Shown piece by piece: positions 17,396 through 27,452 of a stretch of DNA of 55,651 nucleotides (position 1 is its first letter; the number at the start of each line of letters is the position of its first letter). The stretch spans positions 1 to 55,651 of the forward strand of contig PABK01000010.1 of assembly GCA_002699145.1 (NCBI GenBank), in the 5' to 3' direction. The DNA is from Halioglobus sp. Its GTDB lineage: Bacteria; Pseudomonadota; Gammaproteobacteria; Pseudomonadales; Halieaceae. A model generated the notes under the pieces. It searched no databases. It saw only the letters and a program-made list of their open reading frames with translations, and was not told the origin of the DNA. The translations under genes were made by a program, and so were the position numbers.

Positions 17396-17488
17396 TCTTT
17401 TTCACCTCTTTTTTTTTCGAGGCGTGATTCTGACGCAGGCGGGGTGTGCATTTCAAGGCAGCTGTCCGGGCATTATTCCGCACCGCGC

Positions 17489-19098
17489 CTACTTGCACAG
17501 CCCGCCGCCGAGCGCGCGGTAGGGCTGGCAATCGTAGATCAACCGCCCCGCCTCGCCGTGCTGCCAGTCCAGGGCGGGCAGCGCGAATGCGGGCGGCATC
17601 CCGGGCGCCGGGCTGTCCTGGGTTGCGTCCAGCGTGCGCGGGTAACTCGCCCAGTCCCTGGGCGCGCGCCAGCCCGGCGGCGGCACCAGTTCGTGGCGCG
17701 TGCCCGCTACCGGGTACAACATGCGCCAGTGGTGTATCTCCTCGGCCAGGCGGGCGACCACCCCGGGATAGCGGGGGGCGAGGTTGTTGCGCTCGTAGGG
17801 GTCCTCGCCAATACGAAACAGGTAGTTGCTCACCTGCGCCGACAACAGGCCCTGCTCCACTTCCTGTACCAGCTTCCAGTGATCGTTGAACGCTGTGAAC
17901 ATGAAGGAGCCGCGGATAGGCGTCTCCGAGGCGAAGAACACCAGCTCCTCGCGCGGCATGCGCTGCCGCTCGTCCAGGGCCGGCCACAGGCTGCGCCCGT
18001 CCAGTTCGAAGCGCTCGTTGCCGGGCGTCACCGCAGCCGCCTCGGCCAGGGTGGGGAAGACATCCATGGCGGTCATGATCTGTTCCATCTGCGCGCCCGC
18101 GGCGAGGCGGCGCGGCCAGCGCAACAGCGCGACCACACGGATCCCCCCTCCCAGGTCTCACCCTTGCCGCCGCGCAGCGGCACGTTGTCGGCGCCCCCGG
18201 TGGCATAGGCCGCGCCGCCGTTGTCGGAGAAAAACAGCACGATGGTGTCATCGGCTATGCCCTCCTCGTCCAGCGTGTCGAGCACCCTGCCGATGGCCTG
18301 GTCCATGGCGTCGACCACCGCCGCGTACATGGGGCGGGCACTGGGCTGGCGCAGCAACCGGGCGATCTGCCGCGACTGGTCGGTGTTCTTGCTGCGCGCC
18401 GGCTGGCGCCGGTCCTCGAGGTCTGCGTACTTCTGCTGCAGGTCCCGGGGCGCGTCCAGCGGCGTGTGGGGGGCAATAAACGGCATGTAGAGAAAGAACG
18501 GCCGCTCCCTGTCGCGCGCGCGGATAAACCGCGTGACCTCGTCGGCGAGGATGAACGTCTCGTAGCCGTCGCGTTCGATGGATTGCCCGTTGCGCTGGAA
18601 ATCCCGGCCACCCTGGTTGCTGAATGGCGGGAAGTAGCCCACCTCCGCGTGCAGGTGACCGAAGAAGTGCTCGAATCCGCGCTCATTCGGGTGATAGGCC
18701 TGCAGGGCGTGGCCAAGGTGCCACTTGCCGACCATGGCCGTCTGGTAACCGGCGGCGCGGAAGCTCTGCGGCATGAAGTGCTCGGCCGGGTGGATGCCGA
18801 TATTCATCCACGGCATGATCACGCCGTAGGCCACGCCCAGGCGCATGGGGTCGCGCCCGGTCATCAGGGCGGCGCGGGTGGGAGAGCAGATCGGCGTGGT
18901 GTAGAAGCGCGTCAGTTCCACGCCCTCCGCGGCGAGACGATCCAGGGACGGGGTATCGATGTCGCCGCCGTGAAAGCCGACATCACTCCAGCCCAGGTCG
19001 TCCACCAGCATGATGATGATATTGGGACGCCCGGCGGCGCCCGCCCCCTGCCAGGCGATGGCCAGGGCCAGGCCGAGTACGAGTTGTATCAGGCGCAT
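17489..19098 (-). pseudogene. Exported sulfatase interrupted by a one-base frameshift
   Basis: The N-terminal part starts at 19098 (AGGAG 8 bases upstream) with a signal peptide (MRLIQLVLGLALAIAWQG...), then RPNIIIMLVDDLGWSD. It carries the formylglycine site C71-S-P-T-R and continues to NVPLRGGKGETWEGG. Translation then leaves frame at a run of six G near 18143-18148. The rest of the protein (RVVALLRWPRRLAAG... to ALGGGLCK) is in another frame ending at 17489. Seven G would restore TWEGGIRVVALLRWP, the normal sulfatase sequence. Metal ligands DD at 33-34 are intact. So this is either a very recent mutation, a phase-variable tract, or a sequence error. The family removes sulfate from glycans or lipids in the periplasm. 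Confidence 0.85.
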
Positions 19099-19221
19099 GT
19101 GACGCTCCTCCCGGGATATGCGTCTGCATATAGTATGTCGAACTGCCCGGGCGCGCCCGTATTCTGTTGTACCCGGAACAAAGCCTGTGCATGTACGTCG
19201 CGGCACACCTACAATGTCGCC

Positions 19222-19641
19222 ATGACCATCACGATCTCCAGTACTGTGGAACTCCCCCTCGAGGAGGTCCAGTTCAGCGCGGTGCGCGCCCAGGGCGCCG
19301 GGGGGCAAAACGTCAACAAGGTCGCCTCCGCCATCCACCTGCGCTTTGACATTCGCGCCTCCTCCCTGCCGGACAGCTACAAGGAACGTCTGCTGCAGCT
19401 GCGCGATTCGCGCATCAGCGGCGACGGTGTGGTGGTCATCAAGGCCCAGCGCTTCCGCAGCCAGGAGAAGAACCGCGCGGATGCGCTGGAACGGCTGCGC
19501 CAGATGCTGCGCGGCGCCATGGTCACCCGGCGGGCGCGCAAGCCCACGCGCCCCAGCAACGCGAGCCGCAAGCGGCGCACCGACGACAAGACGCGCCGCG
19601 GCCAGGTGAAAAACCTGCGCGGCAAGGTCGACGACTACTGA
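19222..19641 (+). CDS. arfB: Peptidyl-tRNA hydrolase ArfB (ribosome rescue)
   Basis: A 139-residue protein, the normal size for ArfB/YaeJ. The catalytic GGQ motif is in AQGAGGQNVNKVASAIHLRF near residue 25-30, and a basic C-terminal tail (RRARKPTRPSNASRKRRTDDKTRRGQVKNLRGK) enters the mRNA channel of stalled ribosomes. It hydrolyses peptidyl-tRNA on ribosomes lacking a stop codon. It is divergent from the sulfatase with a 123-base gap and appears to be a single-gene unit. Confidence 0.92.
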   Translation: MTITISSTVELPLEEVQFSAVRAQGAGGQNVNKVASAIHLRFDIRASSLPDSYKERLLQLRDSRISGDGVVVIKAQRFRSQEKNRADALERLRQMLRGAMVTRRARKPTRPSNASRKRRTDDKTRRGQVKNLRGKVDDY

Positions 19642-19792
19642 AACACGTCCTGCACCAGCAATTTGAACCGCGACAGGCAAATTGGCCACCACGGCTGCGC
19701 GGGCATACTTATCTATACCCGGTGACTGGCGCGAGCTTTCGCGCCTACTAAGATTGGGCTGTCATCAACACCTCCAGCGACGGGAGCATGTC

Positions 19793-20218
19793 ATGAGCGA
19801 CGACCAGGCAGAAGCCAACAAGGCCCTCGTCCGGAAGTTCTTCCAGGCGATGAACAGCGGCGACGTCGACCGGATCGTCGCCGCCTACACCGCGGACGGC
19901 TGCCTGCAAACCATGGGCAATACACTGATCTCCGGTACCTTCGGGCGCGACGAGATCCAGGCTTCCGCGGGCCGCATCTTCGAGGTCTTCCCCGATGGCC
20001 TGCGCTTCGACATCCTCGCCATGACCGCCGAGGGCGAGCGCGTCGCCGTGGAGGCCAGCAGCGAAGGCGAGCATGTCTCCGGCCAGACCTACAGCAACGA
20101 GTACCATTTCCTGTTCGAATTCAGCGGCGGCAAACTGCGCCGCCTGAAGGAGTACATGGATACCGAGCGGGTGACCGACGTACTGTGTGGCGGACAACGC
20201 CCGCCTTTCGACAACTAG
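19793..20218 (+). CDS. SnoaL-like (NTF2-fold) protein
   Basis: A 141-residue protein of the NTF2 fold: ANKALVRKFFQAMNSGDVDRIVAAYTADGCLQTMG at the start and a C-terminal YHFLFEFSGGKLRRLKEYMDTERV typical of SnoaL-like proteins. Members are small isomerases, hydrolases or ligand-binding proteins, so the reaction cannot be told from sequence. GGGAG lies 8 bases before the ATG. It precedes the DUF1214 gene by 45 bases on the same strand and may be cotranscribed. Confidence 0.78.
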   Translation: MSDDQAEANKALVRKFFQAMNSGDVDRIVAAYTADGCLQTMGNTLISGTFGRDEIQASAGRIFEVFPDGLRFDILAMTAEGERVAVEASSEGEHVSGQTYSNEYHFLFEFSGGKLRRLKEYMDTERVTDVLCGGQRPPFDN

Positions 20219-20263
20219 CCGGGGCATTGCCAGGCTATCGACAGAGCATGAAAGGAGAGGCCA

Positions 20264-21448
20264 ATGGATCGACGGGATATACTCAAGGGCGCGGCGCTGG
20301 GCGGGCTGGCCGGTTCGCTGCTGTCGTCGCAGGTGCTGGCCGCCACGGGGAGCTCCCCGGACAGCGAGGCCGCGGCGGCGCTGGCCGAGTTGCAACAGAC
20401 GCTCGATGAACTGGAGCGGGATTTCGCCAGCGCCGGGTGGAAGCTGCGCACGCCCCAGGACTTCGCCGAGGCGCGCCGGGTCCTGTTACACACGCTGATG
20501 CACGGCCTGCAGGCCTGGCTGGAAGCCGACCCGCAGCGCCCCTTTTTCACGCCGTTCATCAACCGCCACAAGAAACTGCTCGGCGACAACCCCGATGCGC
20601 GCTACTTCTCCGCGGTCATCGACTCATCGCAGCGCTACCGTATTCGCGGCAACATCGCCGGGGCCACCTATACCAGTTTCACGGTGGAACTGGGGGCCGG
20701 CACCGACGGCGACGGCATCGGCGCCACACTCAACGACACGGAGTTCGAGACGGACGCCAACGGCGACTACGAAATCATCGTCAGCGCAGACAAGGTCAAG
20801 GGCAACTGGCTGCGCCTGCCACCCGGGGCCACCAGTATCACCACGCGCCACTACTATGAGCGCAAGCGGAGCATCAACAACGACCCGCTGCACCAGATAC
20901 CCATCAGCATCGAGAACATGCGCGGCGTCGACCCCCGGCAGCCGCCCAGCGATGCGAGCATCGCCGCGGGCATCCGGCGTGTCACCACCTTCATGCGCGG
21001 CAACGTCATCGCCATGAACACCGACAGCAGCCCGGCCTGGGTGTCACGCGTGCCCAACGAGTTCGCAGCGCCGGTGGCGGATGACAGCAACCAGGCGCAG
21101 ACCTACGCGGCCAAGGACAACGTCTACGCCATGGCGCCCTTCGTACTGGGCCCGGACCAGGCGCTGATCATCCGCGGGCGCTTCCCCAAATGCCGCTTTT
21201 CCAACGTGGTGCTGTTCAATCGTTTCCTGCAGACGCTGGACTACGAGACGCGGCAGGTCTCGCTGAACCGGGCGCAGGCGCAACAGGAGGCGGACGGCAG
21301 CTTCGAGATGGTCGTGGCGCACCGCAACCCGGGCCACCCCAACTGGCTGGACACCGAGGGACGTCCCTACGGCATCATGTTCTGGCGCTTCCAGTTACCT
21401 GAGGAAGAGATCGCGCCGCTACAGACAAACGTGGTTACCCTGCCCTAG
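20264..21448 (+). CDS. Tat-exported DUF1214 domain protein
   Basis: A 394-residue protein starting with a twin-arginine leader, MDRRDILKGAALGGLAGSLL, cut probably after VLA near residue 26. The C-terminal part has the DUF1214 pattern (DNVYAMAPFVLGPDQALIIRGRFPKCRFSNVVLFN...). The middle is a beta-rich domain (YRIRGNIAGATYTSFTVELGAG). DUF1214/DUF1254 proteins are abundant in marine Halieaceae and mycobacteria with no proven activity. AAAGGAGAGG lies just upstream of the ATG. The 3' end overlaps the convergent ThuA-like gene by 14 bases. Confidence 0.8.
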   Translation: MDRRDILKGAALGGLAGSLLSSQVLAATGSSPDSEAAAALAELQQTLDELERDFASAGWKLRTPQDFAEARRVLLHTLMHGLQAWLEADPQRPFFTPFINRHKKLLGDNPDARYFSAVIDSSQRYRIRGNIAGATYTSFTVELGAGTDGDGIGATLNDTEFETDANGDYEIIVSADKVKGNWLRLPPGATSITTRHYYERKRSINNDPLHQIPISIENMRGVDPRQPPSDASIAAGIRRVTTFMRGNVIAMNTDSSPAWVSRVPNEFAAPVADDSNQAQTYAAKDNVYAMAPFVLGPDQALIIRGRFPKCRFSNVVLFNRFLQTLDYETRQVSLNRAQAQQEADGSFEMVVAHRNPGHPNWLDTEGRPYGIMFWRFQLPEEEIAPLQTNVVTLP

Positions 21449-22343
21449 CGGCGGCGGTTTCCGCCGGCGGCCAGGGGCAGCCGCCGGCGTCGGCGGCGGT
21501 CAACCAGAGCAGTGCGTTCTCCAGCAGCCGCCGCACCTGGGGCTGCTCGAAGGCCTGGGCCCGGTGGCCCATGGCCGTGTACAGCGTGCGACCGGCACCG
21601 ACACAGTTGGCCCATACCACCGGGTGGTCGCCCATGCGCAGGTCCACCTCGCTGCGCCAGAGTTTCTGCACGGGGTTGTAGGACTCCTCGTCCAGCGTCG
21701 CCAGGATGATAAAGCCCTCCGCGCGCGGGCTGCGCTCCCAGGAATACCATTCCTCCTCGTGCTGCCACAGGTCCGGCAGGTCACGCAGCGCCGGGTGGGC
21801 CTGGTTTTCCAGCACGACGGTGGCGCGCTGGAACTGCGGCCCCATGATGTGGGCGGTGAAGTCCGCGCCGATGAGATTGTCCCGGTACCACTGCCAGCCG
21901 CTGTGCGAATCGTCACCGGCGGCGTGAATACCCAGCCAGGCGCCGCCGCCTTCCAGCCACGCCTGAAAGGCCTGCTCCTGGCCGGCGTCGAGCATGTCGC
22001 CGGAGGCGTTGTTGAACACCACCACGTCGAAACGCGCCAGGTCGTCGCGGTTGAACACCGCGCCGTTCTCGGTGTTGAACAGGCCCCAGCCGTGTTTGTC
22101 GGCCATGGCCTGGATCGCCCTGGCCCCGCCCTCGATACCGTCCTTGTGGCGGAACCCGTTGGTCTTGCTGAACAGCAGCACCGCGGGCGAGGCGAGATCC
22201 GCGGGCAGCTCCGGGGCCACCGTGTCGTGGCTGTGATTGGGAAAGAGCAGGTTCCAGGCGCCCACCTGCCACACCAGCAACAGGCCGGCGGCGGCGAGCA
22301 ACAGCGCCAGCAGCAGCACCCACCTGAGTAGTTTCATCGCCAT
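21435..22343 (-). CDS. ThuA-like domain protein with N-terminal membrane anchor
   Basis: A 302-residue protein with one N-terminal membrane helix (LLRWVLLLALLLAAAGLLLVWQV). A glutamine-amidotransferase-like ThuA domain follows: VLLFSKTNGFRHKDGIEGG, FDVVVFNNASGDMLDAGQEQAFQAWLEGGGAWLGIHAAGD, HPVVWANCVGAGRTLYTAMGH. ThuA is tied to sugar catabolism, with disputed enzyme activity. The anchor places the domain on the periplasmic side. GGAGG lies 7 bases before the ATG. Confidence 0.8.
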   Translation of the reverse strand: MAMKLLRWVLLLALLLAAAGLLLVWQVGAWNLLFPNHSHDTVAPELPADLASPAVLLFSKTNGFRHKDGIEGGARAIQAMADKHGWGLFNTENGAVFNRDDLARFDVVVFNNASGDMLDAGQEQAFQAWLEGGGAWLGIHAAGDDSHSGWQWYRDNLIGADFTAHIMGPQFQRATVVLENQAHPALRDLPDLWQHEEEWYSWERSPRAEGFIILATLDEESYNPVQKLWRSEVDLRMGDHPVVWANCVGAGRTLYTAMGHRAQAFEQPQVRRLLENALLWLTAADAGGCPWPPAETAAARAG

Positions 22344-22384
22344 GCCGCTGCCTCCAGGGAAGATGGTAAGCGCCGATTATAGGG

Positions 22385-23512
22385 TCACGGGGCGCCGTCG
22401 AACCAGTCCTTGAAGCCCAGGCTGGAGGATGGCCCGATGTGCATCTGCTCGAGCACGCCGTGCCCGACCCGGTCACCGCAGGTGGCCTTCACCACCTGCT
22501 GGATATGGATGTTTTCCAGCGCCAGCGGGTCCAGGTCGCTGTCCTTCCAGCTCTCCCCGGCGATGGCCAGTTCGCCGTGCCACTTGCCGTGACCCCACTC
22601 CGGGTGCTGGTAACCCAGGCCCTTCATGCGGTGCACCAGCACCGGCTCCAGTTCGATCTGCAGGCGCTCACCGGAGCGGTCATTCATGGCGATGGTCGCC
22701 GCGCGGGCGCGGCGGGTGCCCGGAATCATGTCCAGCTCGCGCTCCACCTGGCCCTGCCAGACGCGGGCCGCGGGGTCGTTCGTGCCGGGAATGGCGTCCA
22801 TGTCCGGGTACAGTGGCAGGAATGCCTGGTCCGTGTGCCACTGGTGGCCGGTTTCGTCCTCGAACAACGCGGCGAGACTGCACTCGTCCTCCCAGTGAAT
22901 GGGCACCCAGTTGAAATGCAGGGCCTGGAACTCGGACAGTGGCGCGCCGCCGCTGTAGGGGTCGCCCACCGGGCGAATACCCCAGGAGCGGTCTTTCAGG
23001 CCAAACGTGCTGGCCCCGTCCACCTGCAATTCCCTGCCGTCGTAGCGGATCCAGCCGGACCAGAAGCCGAACTGGTCCAGCCGCGTCGCATCCATGACCA
23101 CGTGGCGCTCGTTGCGCAGGGTCTGGCGCCCTTCCTCGATACACGCGGTGCGCGGCGTGAACAGCAGGTCGCACTCGATGCCGGTCTCGTTGGCTTCGAT
23201 CACCACGCGGTGGCGGCCCATGGGCTCCAGTATCTGCAGGGAAAACGGCCCCACCGAGGTATCGGTCGGTTCGTGCGGCGCGCGGCGCGAGCCGTGAAAG
23301 GCGTACTGGTGGCCGTCGATCGCCAGGCTGAGGCTACAGTCGAGAATGCCGAGATTGGCGTAGCGGCACAGGGCGACGCCGAAATAGAAACTGCCGTCGC
23401 GCGCGTGGGCGTTGTACCAGTAGCGATCGTAGACGAAACGGTCGCTGGAGGCGGTATGGAACAGCGGCTCGGCGGTCTGGTGGATCGGGTAGTCATCGAA
23501 GCGTGACAGCAT
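22385..23512 (-). CDS. Uncharacterised protein, possibly AttH/CrtC-like (DUF7064 type)
   Basis: A 375-residue soluble protein rich in Trp, Asp and His, predicted beta-rich. Features include SFYFGVALCRYANLGILDCSLSL, LDQFGFWSGWIRYDGRELQVDG and DRSWGIRPVGDP; the last resembles the DRSWG box of lipocalin-like AttH/CrtC-related proteins common in steroid- or terpenoid-degrading bacteria. I am not sure of the family and give no reaction. The ATG at 23512 has AAGGAA 9 bases upstream; an in-frame start 114 bases earlier lacks one. It is divergent from the transporter gene. Confidence 0.65.
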   Translation of the reverse strand: MLSRFDDYPIHQTAEPLFHTASSDRFVYDRYWYNAHARDGSFYFGVALCRYANLGILDCSLSLAIDGHQYAFHGSRRAPHEPTDTSVGPFSLQILEPMGRHRVVIEANETGIECDLLFTPRTACIEEGRQTLRNERHVVMDATRLDQFGFWSGWIRYDGRELQVDGASTFGLKDRSWGIRPVGDPYSGGAPLSEFQALHFNWVPIHWEDECSLAALFEDETGHQWHTDQAFLPLYPDMDAIPGTNDPAARVWQGQVERELDMIPGTRRARAATIAMNDRSGERLQIELEPVLVHRMKGLGYQHPEWGHGKWHGELAIAGESWKDSDLDPLALENIHIQQVVKATCGDRVGHGVLEQMHIGPSSSLGFKDWFDGAP

Positions 23513-23695
23513 GGGGGATTCCTTTGCGCGAGGGTGCGCGCCAAATATGGACCACGGCGCTGGCCGCAACAAGCCGCGCCGGACAATGAATACGTCCATG
23601 TATAGTAAATCAAACTCGGCGCGCAAGGCGCCGCAGTGGACTTTAGCGCGCCCCTGCTCTACCGTCAGCCCTTCTTCCCCCGCAGGAGCGCTGGC

Positions 23696-24931
23696 ATGTC
23701 ACAGGCCTGGCTGGGCCTGCCGGTCATCGTGCTGCTGGCCTGGCTGAGCAGCAGCGACCGCAGCCGTTTTCCACTGCGCCTGGTGGCTGCCGGACTGGCC
23801 GCGCAGTTCCTCCTGGCGCTGCTGCTACTGCGGCTGCCGGTGCTGCAGGAGGCGCTGCTGCTGGTGAACCGCGCGGTGCTGGCGGTGGAGGCCGCGACGA
23901 CCCAGGGCACGTCCATGGTGTTCGGCTTCCTCGGTGGCGGCGAGCCGCCCTACACGGTCGCCGCGCCGGTGAACCAGTTCGTGCTGGCGTTCCGCGCCCT
24001 GCCCATCGTCATCGTGTTCGCCGCGCTGAGCGCGCTGCTTTGGCACTGGCGGGTAATCCCGCTGGCCATCCGCGGACTGGCGCGGCTACTGGAGAAATCC
24101 ATGGGGCTGTCCGGCGCGTTGAGCGTCGGCGCCACCGCCTCGGTGTTTATCGGCATGGTCGAGGCGCCATTGCTGATCAAACCCCACCTGCGGCGCATGG
24201 GCGACAGCGAGCTGTTCATGCTGATGAGCTGCGGCATGGCGACGGTCGCCGGCACGGTACTGGGCCTGTACGCGGGCATCCTGGCGACGACCATTCCCGA
24301 CGCCCTGAGCCACATCATCATCGCCTCGCTGATCAGTGCGCCCGCCGCCCTGCTGCTGGCGGCGGTGATGTTGCCGCCACAGCCGGGACCGGCCGGCGCG
24401 GCGACGGACCTGGGCTCGCCCTACCACGGCAGCCTGGACGCCATCACCAGCGGCACCATGGAGGGGCTGCGACTGCTCGCCGGCATCATCGGCATGCTCA
24501 TCGTATTCGTCGCCCTGGTGCACCTGGTCGACCTGTGCCTGGCGCTGCTGCCGCACAGTGGCGAGCCGCTGACCCTGGTGGGCCTGGGCGGCCGGTTGCT
24601 GGCGCCGCTGGCCTGGCTGCTCGGCATCCCCTGGGAAGAGGCGCGCATCGCCGGCGAACTGCTCGCCAGCAAGGTGTTCATCAACGAGCTGGTCGCCTAC
24701 CTGCAACTGGCGGCGCTGGCGCCGGACACCCTGCAGCCGCACAGCCGCCTGATCCTCACCTACGCCCTGTGCGGCTTTGCCAATTTCGGCAGCCTGGGCA
24801 TCATGCTCGGCGGCATGACCGCCCTGTGCCCCGAGCGCAGCGCGGACATCCTGCGTCTGGCGCCGCGCTCCATCTGGTCCGGGCTGCTCGCCACCTGCAT
24901 GACCGGCTGCGTGGTCGGCCTGCTCGCCTGA
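23696..24931 (+). CDS. Concentrative nucleoside transporter (NupC/CNT family)
   Basis: A 411-residue inner-membrane protein with about ten hydrophobic segments. Family marks are GTSMVFGFLGGG, FRALPIVIVFAALSALLWHWRVI, SVFIGMVEAPLLIKPHL, LMSCGMATVAGTVLGLYAG, and ELLASKVFINELVAYLQL followed by YALCGFANFGSLGIMLGG. These are the core helices of sodium- or proton-coupled nucleoside importers. AGGAG lies 9 bases before the ATG at 23696. The next gene begins 12 bases after the stop, so they likely share a transcript. Confidence 0.9.
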   Translation: MSQAWLGLPVIVLLAWLSSSDRSRFPLRLVAAGLAAQFLLALLLLRLPVLQEALLLVNRAVLAVEAATTQGTSMVFGFLGGGEPPYTVAAPVNQFVLAFRALPIVIVFAALSALLWHWRVIPLAIRGLARLLEKSMGLSGALSVGATASVFIGMVEAPLLIKPHLRRMGDSELFMLMSCGMATVAGTVLGLYAGILATTIPDALSHIIIASLISAPAALLLAAVMLPPQPGPAGAATDLGSPYHGSLDAITSGTMEGLRLLAGIIGMLIVFVALVHLVDLCLALLPHSGEPLTLVGLGGRLLAPLAWLLGIPWEEARIAGELLASKVFINELVAYLQLAALAPDTLQPHSRLILTYALCGFANFGSLGIMLGGMTALCPERSADILRLAPRSIWSGLLATCMTGCVVGLLA

Positions 24932-24942
24932 GGCGCGCCGCC

Positions 24943-25827
24943 GTGCTGCCCGACAACGCGACACCGCCCTACCTGCCGCACCTGCGCCAGCCCGGGGTGC
25001 TCGCCATGGGCCTGGCGCCGCTGGGCGAGCGCCCGTGGATAGAGACCGATACCCAGTTGCCGCGCTACCACGCGCACAAACTGCGCCAACGCCGCGCGCT
25101 GGGGGAGCGTGTCTACCGCGCCCTGCCCACCTCGCGGGATGCGCAGCTCGAGCTGTCGGCGCTGCTGCGCTCACACCTGTGCGACGCGCAGGCCCGGGTC
25201 TACGCGCGCGCCGGCGACGGTGTGCGCTACCTGCCCACGGCACTGGCGCTGCCCGGCGGCGATGACGAACCCCTGTGGCGCTGCAGCCTGTGGGTCGCCG
25301 ATGACCTGCTCATCCTGCAGGCGGTCGACGACCGCTACCTGCTCACCGCGGCCAGCCTGTGCAGTCCCAGCGAGTGGCTGCTGGAAGAGAAGTTCGGCCG
25401 GCCGCTGGCGCAGATTCACGCGCCCATTCCCGGCTTCGACCGCGCCCTGACGCCGCAGGTGGAGCGATTTTTCCGCCACCTGAAAGTGGCGCACCCGGTG
25501 CTGCGCTACAACTGGTCGCTGCAGGCGGGCGACCACCTGTGCCAGCGTCCGCGGGAGGCGGCGGAACAGCGGCCGCTGACGGCCGGCACGCCCCTGTACT
25601 ACCGCGTCGAGCGCCAGTCCCTGCGCCGCCTGCCGCATAGCGGCGCGGTGGTGTTCACCATCCGCGTCTACCTGCACCCGCTGGAGTCACTGCGCGACAC
25701 GAGCGGGGCGCTGCCCGCCCTGTGGCGGGCGATCGATGCGACGCCGCCGGCGCTGGCGCGCTACAAGGGCTTCGAGCGGCTCGCGCCGGCGCTGCGCCGC
25801 TACCGCGACGACCCGCGCAATCGCTAG
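24943..25827 (+). CDS. DUF3445 protein (haem-dependent oxidative N-demethylase-like)
   Basis: A 294-residue protein of the DUF3445 family (PF11927), related to the alpha subunit of haem-dependent oxidative N-demethylase. Marks are [71 protein letters not shown] and [15 protein letters not shown]. The characterised enzyme demethylates dimethylamine using haem and oxygen; many relatives have no tested substrate. The start is GTG at 24943, 12 bases after the transporter stop. The 3' end overlaps the convergent aldehyde dehydrogenase by 4 bases. Confidence 0.8.
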   Translation: MLPDNATPPYLPHLRQPGVLAMGLAPLGERPWIETDTQLPRYHAHKLRQRRALGERVYRALPTSRDAQLELSALLRSHLCDAQARVYARAGDGVRYLPTALALPGGDDEPLWRCSLWVADDLLILQAVDDRYLLTAASLCSPSEWLLEEKFGRPLAQIHAPIPGFDRALTPQVERFFRHLKVAHPVLRYNWSLQAGDHLCQRPREAAEQRPLTAGTPLYYRVERQSLRRLPHSGAVVFTIRVYLHPLESLRDTSGALPALWRAIDATPPALARYKGFERLAPALRRYRDDPRNR

Positions 25828-27344
25828 AAGAAACCCAGTGGACTGCTGCTGTAGCTGACCAGCATGTTCTTGGTCTGCTGGTAGTGCTCCAGCGCCATCT
25901 TGTGGGTCTCGCGGCCGATGCCGGATTTCTTGTAGCCGCCGAAGGCGGCGTGGGCCGGGTAGGCGTGGTAACAGTTCATCCACACGCGTCCCGCCTTGAT
26001 GCCGCGCCCCATGCGAAAGGCGCGGTTGGTATCGCGCGTCCACACCCCCGCGCCGAGGCCATATTCCGTGGCATTGGCGATCGCCAGCGCCTCCGCCTCG
26101 TCGCGGAAAGTGGTCACCCCCAGGGTCGGTCCGAAAATCTCCTCCTGGAACACGCGCATGTCGTTGCTGCCCTTGAGCAGGGTGGGCTGCACGTAATAGC
26201 CGCCGGCGATATCGCTGCCCACGGTCGCCTTGCCGCCGCCGAGCAGGAACTCGGCGCCGTCCTCGCGCGCCACGTCCATGTAACTCATGATCTTGTCGAA
26301 CTGCTCCCTGGACGCCTGGGCGCCGACCATGGTGTCCGTGTCGAACGGGTTGCCCTGGGTGATCTTCTTCGCACGCTCCAGGACCCGCTCGATGAAATCG
26401 CCGTAGATGCTCTCCTGCACCAGGGCGCGGGAGGGACAGGTGCACACCTCGCCCTGGTTGAAAAAGCCCAGCAGCAGACCCTCTACACACTTGCTGACGA
26501 AGTCGTCCTCCTGCGCCATGACGTCCTCGAAATAGATGTTCGGCGACTTGCCGCCCAGCTCCACCGTGGAGGGAATCAGCGTTTTCGCCGCGTTGGCCAG
26601 GATGGTGTGCCCGACCGCGGTGGAGCCGGTGAAGGCGATCTTGGCGATACGCTCAGAGCTGGCCAGGGCCTGGCCGATCTCCGCACCGAAGCCGTTGAGG
26701 ATGTTGACCACGCCGGGGGGCAGGAGGCCGTCGATCATCTCCATCAGCACCAGGATCGACACCGGCGTTTGTTCCGCGGGCTTGAGCACCACGCAGTTGC
26801 CCGCGGCCAGCGCCGGCGCGAGTTTCCAGCCGGCCATGAGCAGCGGGAAGTTCCAGGGAATGATCTGTCCAACCACGCCCAACGGTTCGTGGAAATGGTA
26901 ACTGACGGTGTCCGCATCGATCTCGGCGGCGCTGCCCTCCTGGGCGCGGATGCAGCCGGCGAAATAGCGGAAGTGGTCCGCCAACAGGGGGATATCCGCA
27001 TTGAGCGTCTCGCGGATGCCCTTGCCGTTCTCCCAGGTTTCCACCCAGGCGAGGGTCTCCAGGTTTTCCTCGATACGGTCGGCGATCTTCAGCAGGATAT
27101 TGGCGCGCTCCGCCACCGCCGTGCGCCCCCAGTCCTCCGCCGCGGCGTGCGCCGCGTCCAGGGCGAGCCTCAGGTCCGCCGGGGTCGAGCGCGCCACCTC
27201 GCACCAGGCCTCGCCGGTAACCGGCGAGACATTCTCGAAATACTCGCCCTCCAGCGGGGCGACCCACTCACCGCCGATGTAGTTGTGGTAACGGGTCTGG
27301 AACGTGAACAGGGCATCATCGGACCCCGGCATGGCATACAACAT
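25824..27344 (-). CDS. NAD-dependent aldehyde dehydrogenase (ExaC/AcoD-like)
   Basis: A 506-residue ALDH. The cofactor region has [27 protein letters not shown] and FTGSTAVG. The catalytic Glu is in VELGGKSPN, and the nucleophile Cys is in [15 protein letters not shown], the paired-cysteine form typical of ExaC acetaldehyde dehydrogenases. The C-terminus [34 protein letters not shown] is also ExaC-like. It should oxidise short aldehydes such as acetaldehyde to acids. GAGGAAG precedes the ATG at good spacing. Confidence 0.9.
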   Translation of the reverse strand: MLYAMPGSDDALFTFQTRYHNYIGGEWVAPLEGEYFENVSPVTGEAWCEVARSTPADLRLALDAAHAAAEDWGRTAVAERANILLKIADRIEENLETLAWVETWENGKGIRETLNADIPLLADHFRYFAGCIRAQEGSAAEIDADTVSYHFHEPLGVVGQIIPWNFPLLMAGWKLAPALAAGNCVVLKPAEQTPVSILVLMEMIDGLLPPGVVNILNGFGAEIGQALASSERIAKIAFTGSTAVGHTILANAAKTLIPSTVELGGKSPNIYFEDVMAQEDDFVSKCVEGLLLGFFNQGEVCTCPSRALVQESIYGDFIERVLERAKKITQGNPFDTDTMVGAQASREQFDKIMSYMDVAREDGAEFLLGGGKATVGSDIAGGYYVQPTLLKGSNDMRVFQEEIFGPTLGVTTFRDEAEALAIANATEYGLGAGVWTRDTNRAFRMGRGIKAGRVWMNCYHAYPAHAAFGGYKKSGIGRETHKMALEHYQQTKNMLVSYSSSPLGFF

Positions 27345-27452
27345 GATCGCTTCCTCGCGCTGTGACAGTCTACGGAACCGGCTTCGTCCCGGCTCCCGCC
27401 GCTAAGTGTAGACGCCACAGGCGGTTTTGCCCGCCGTGCGCCGCGCCCCTGC

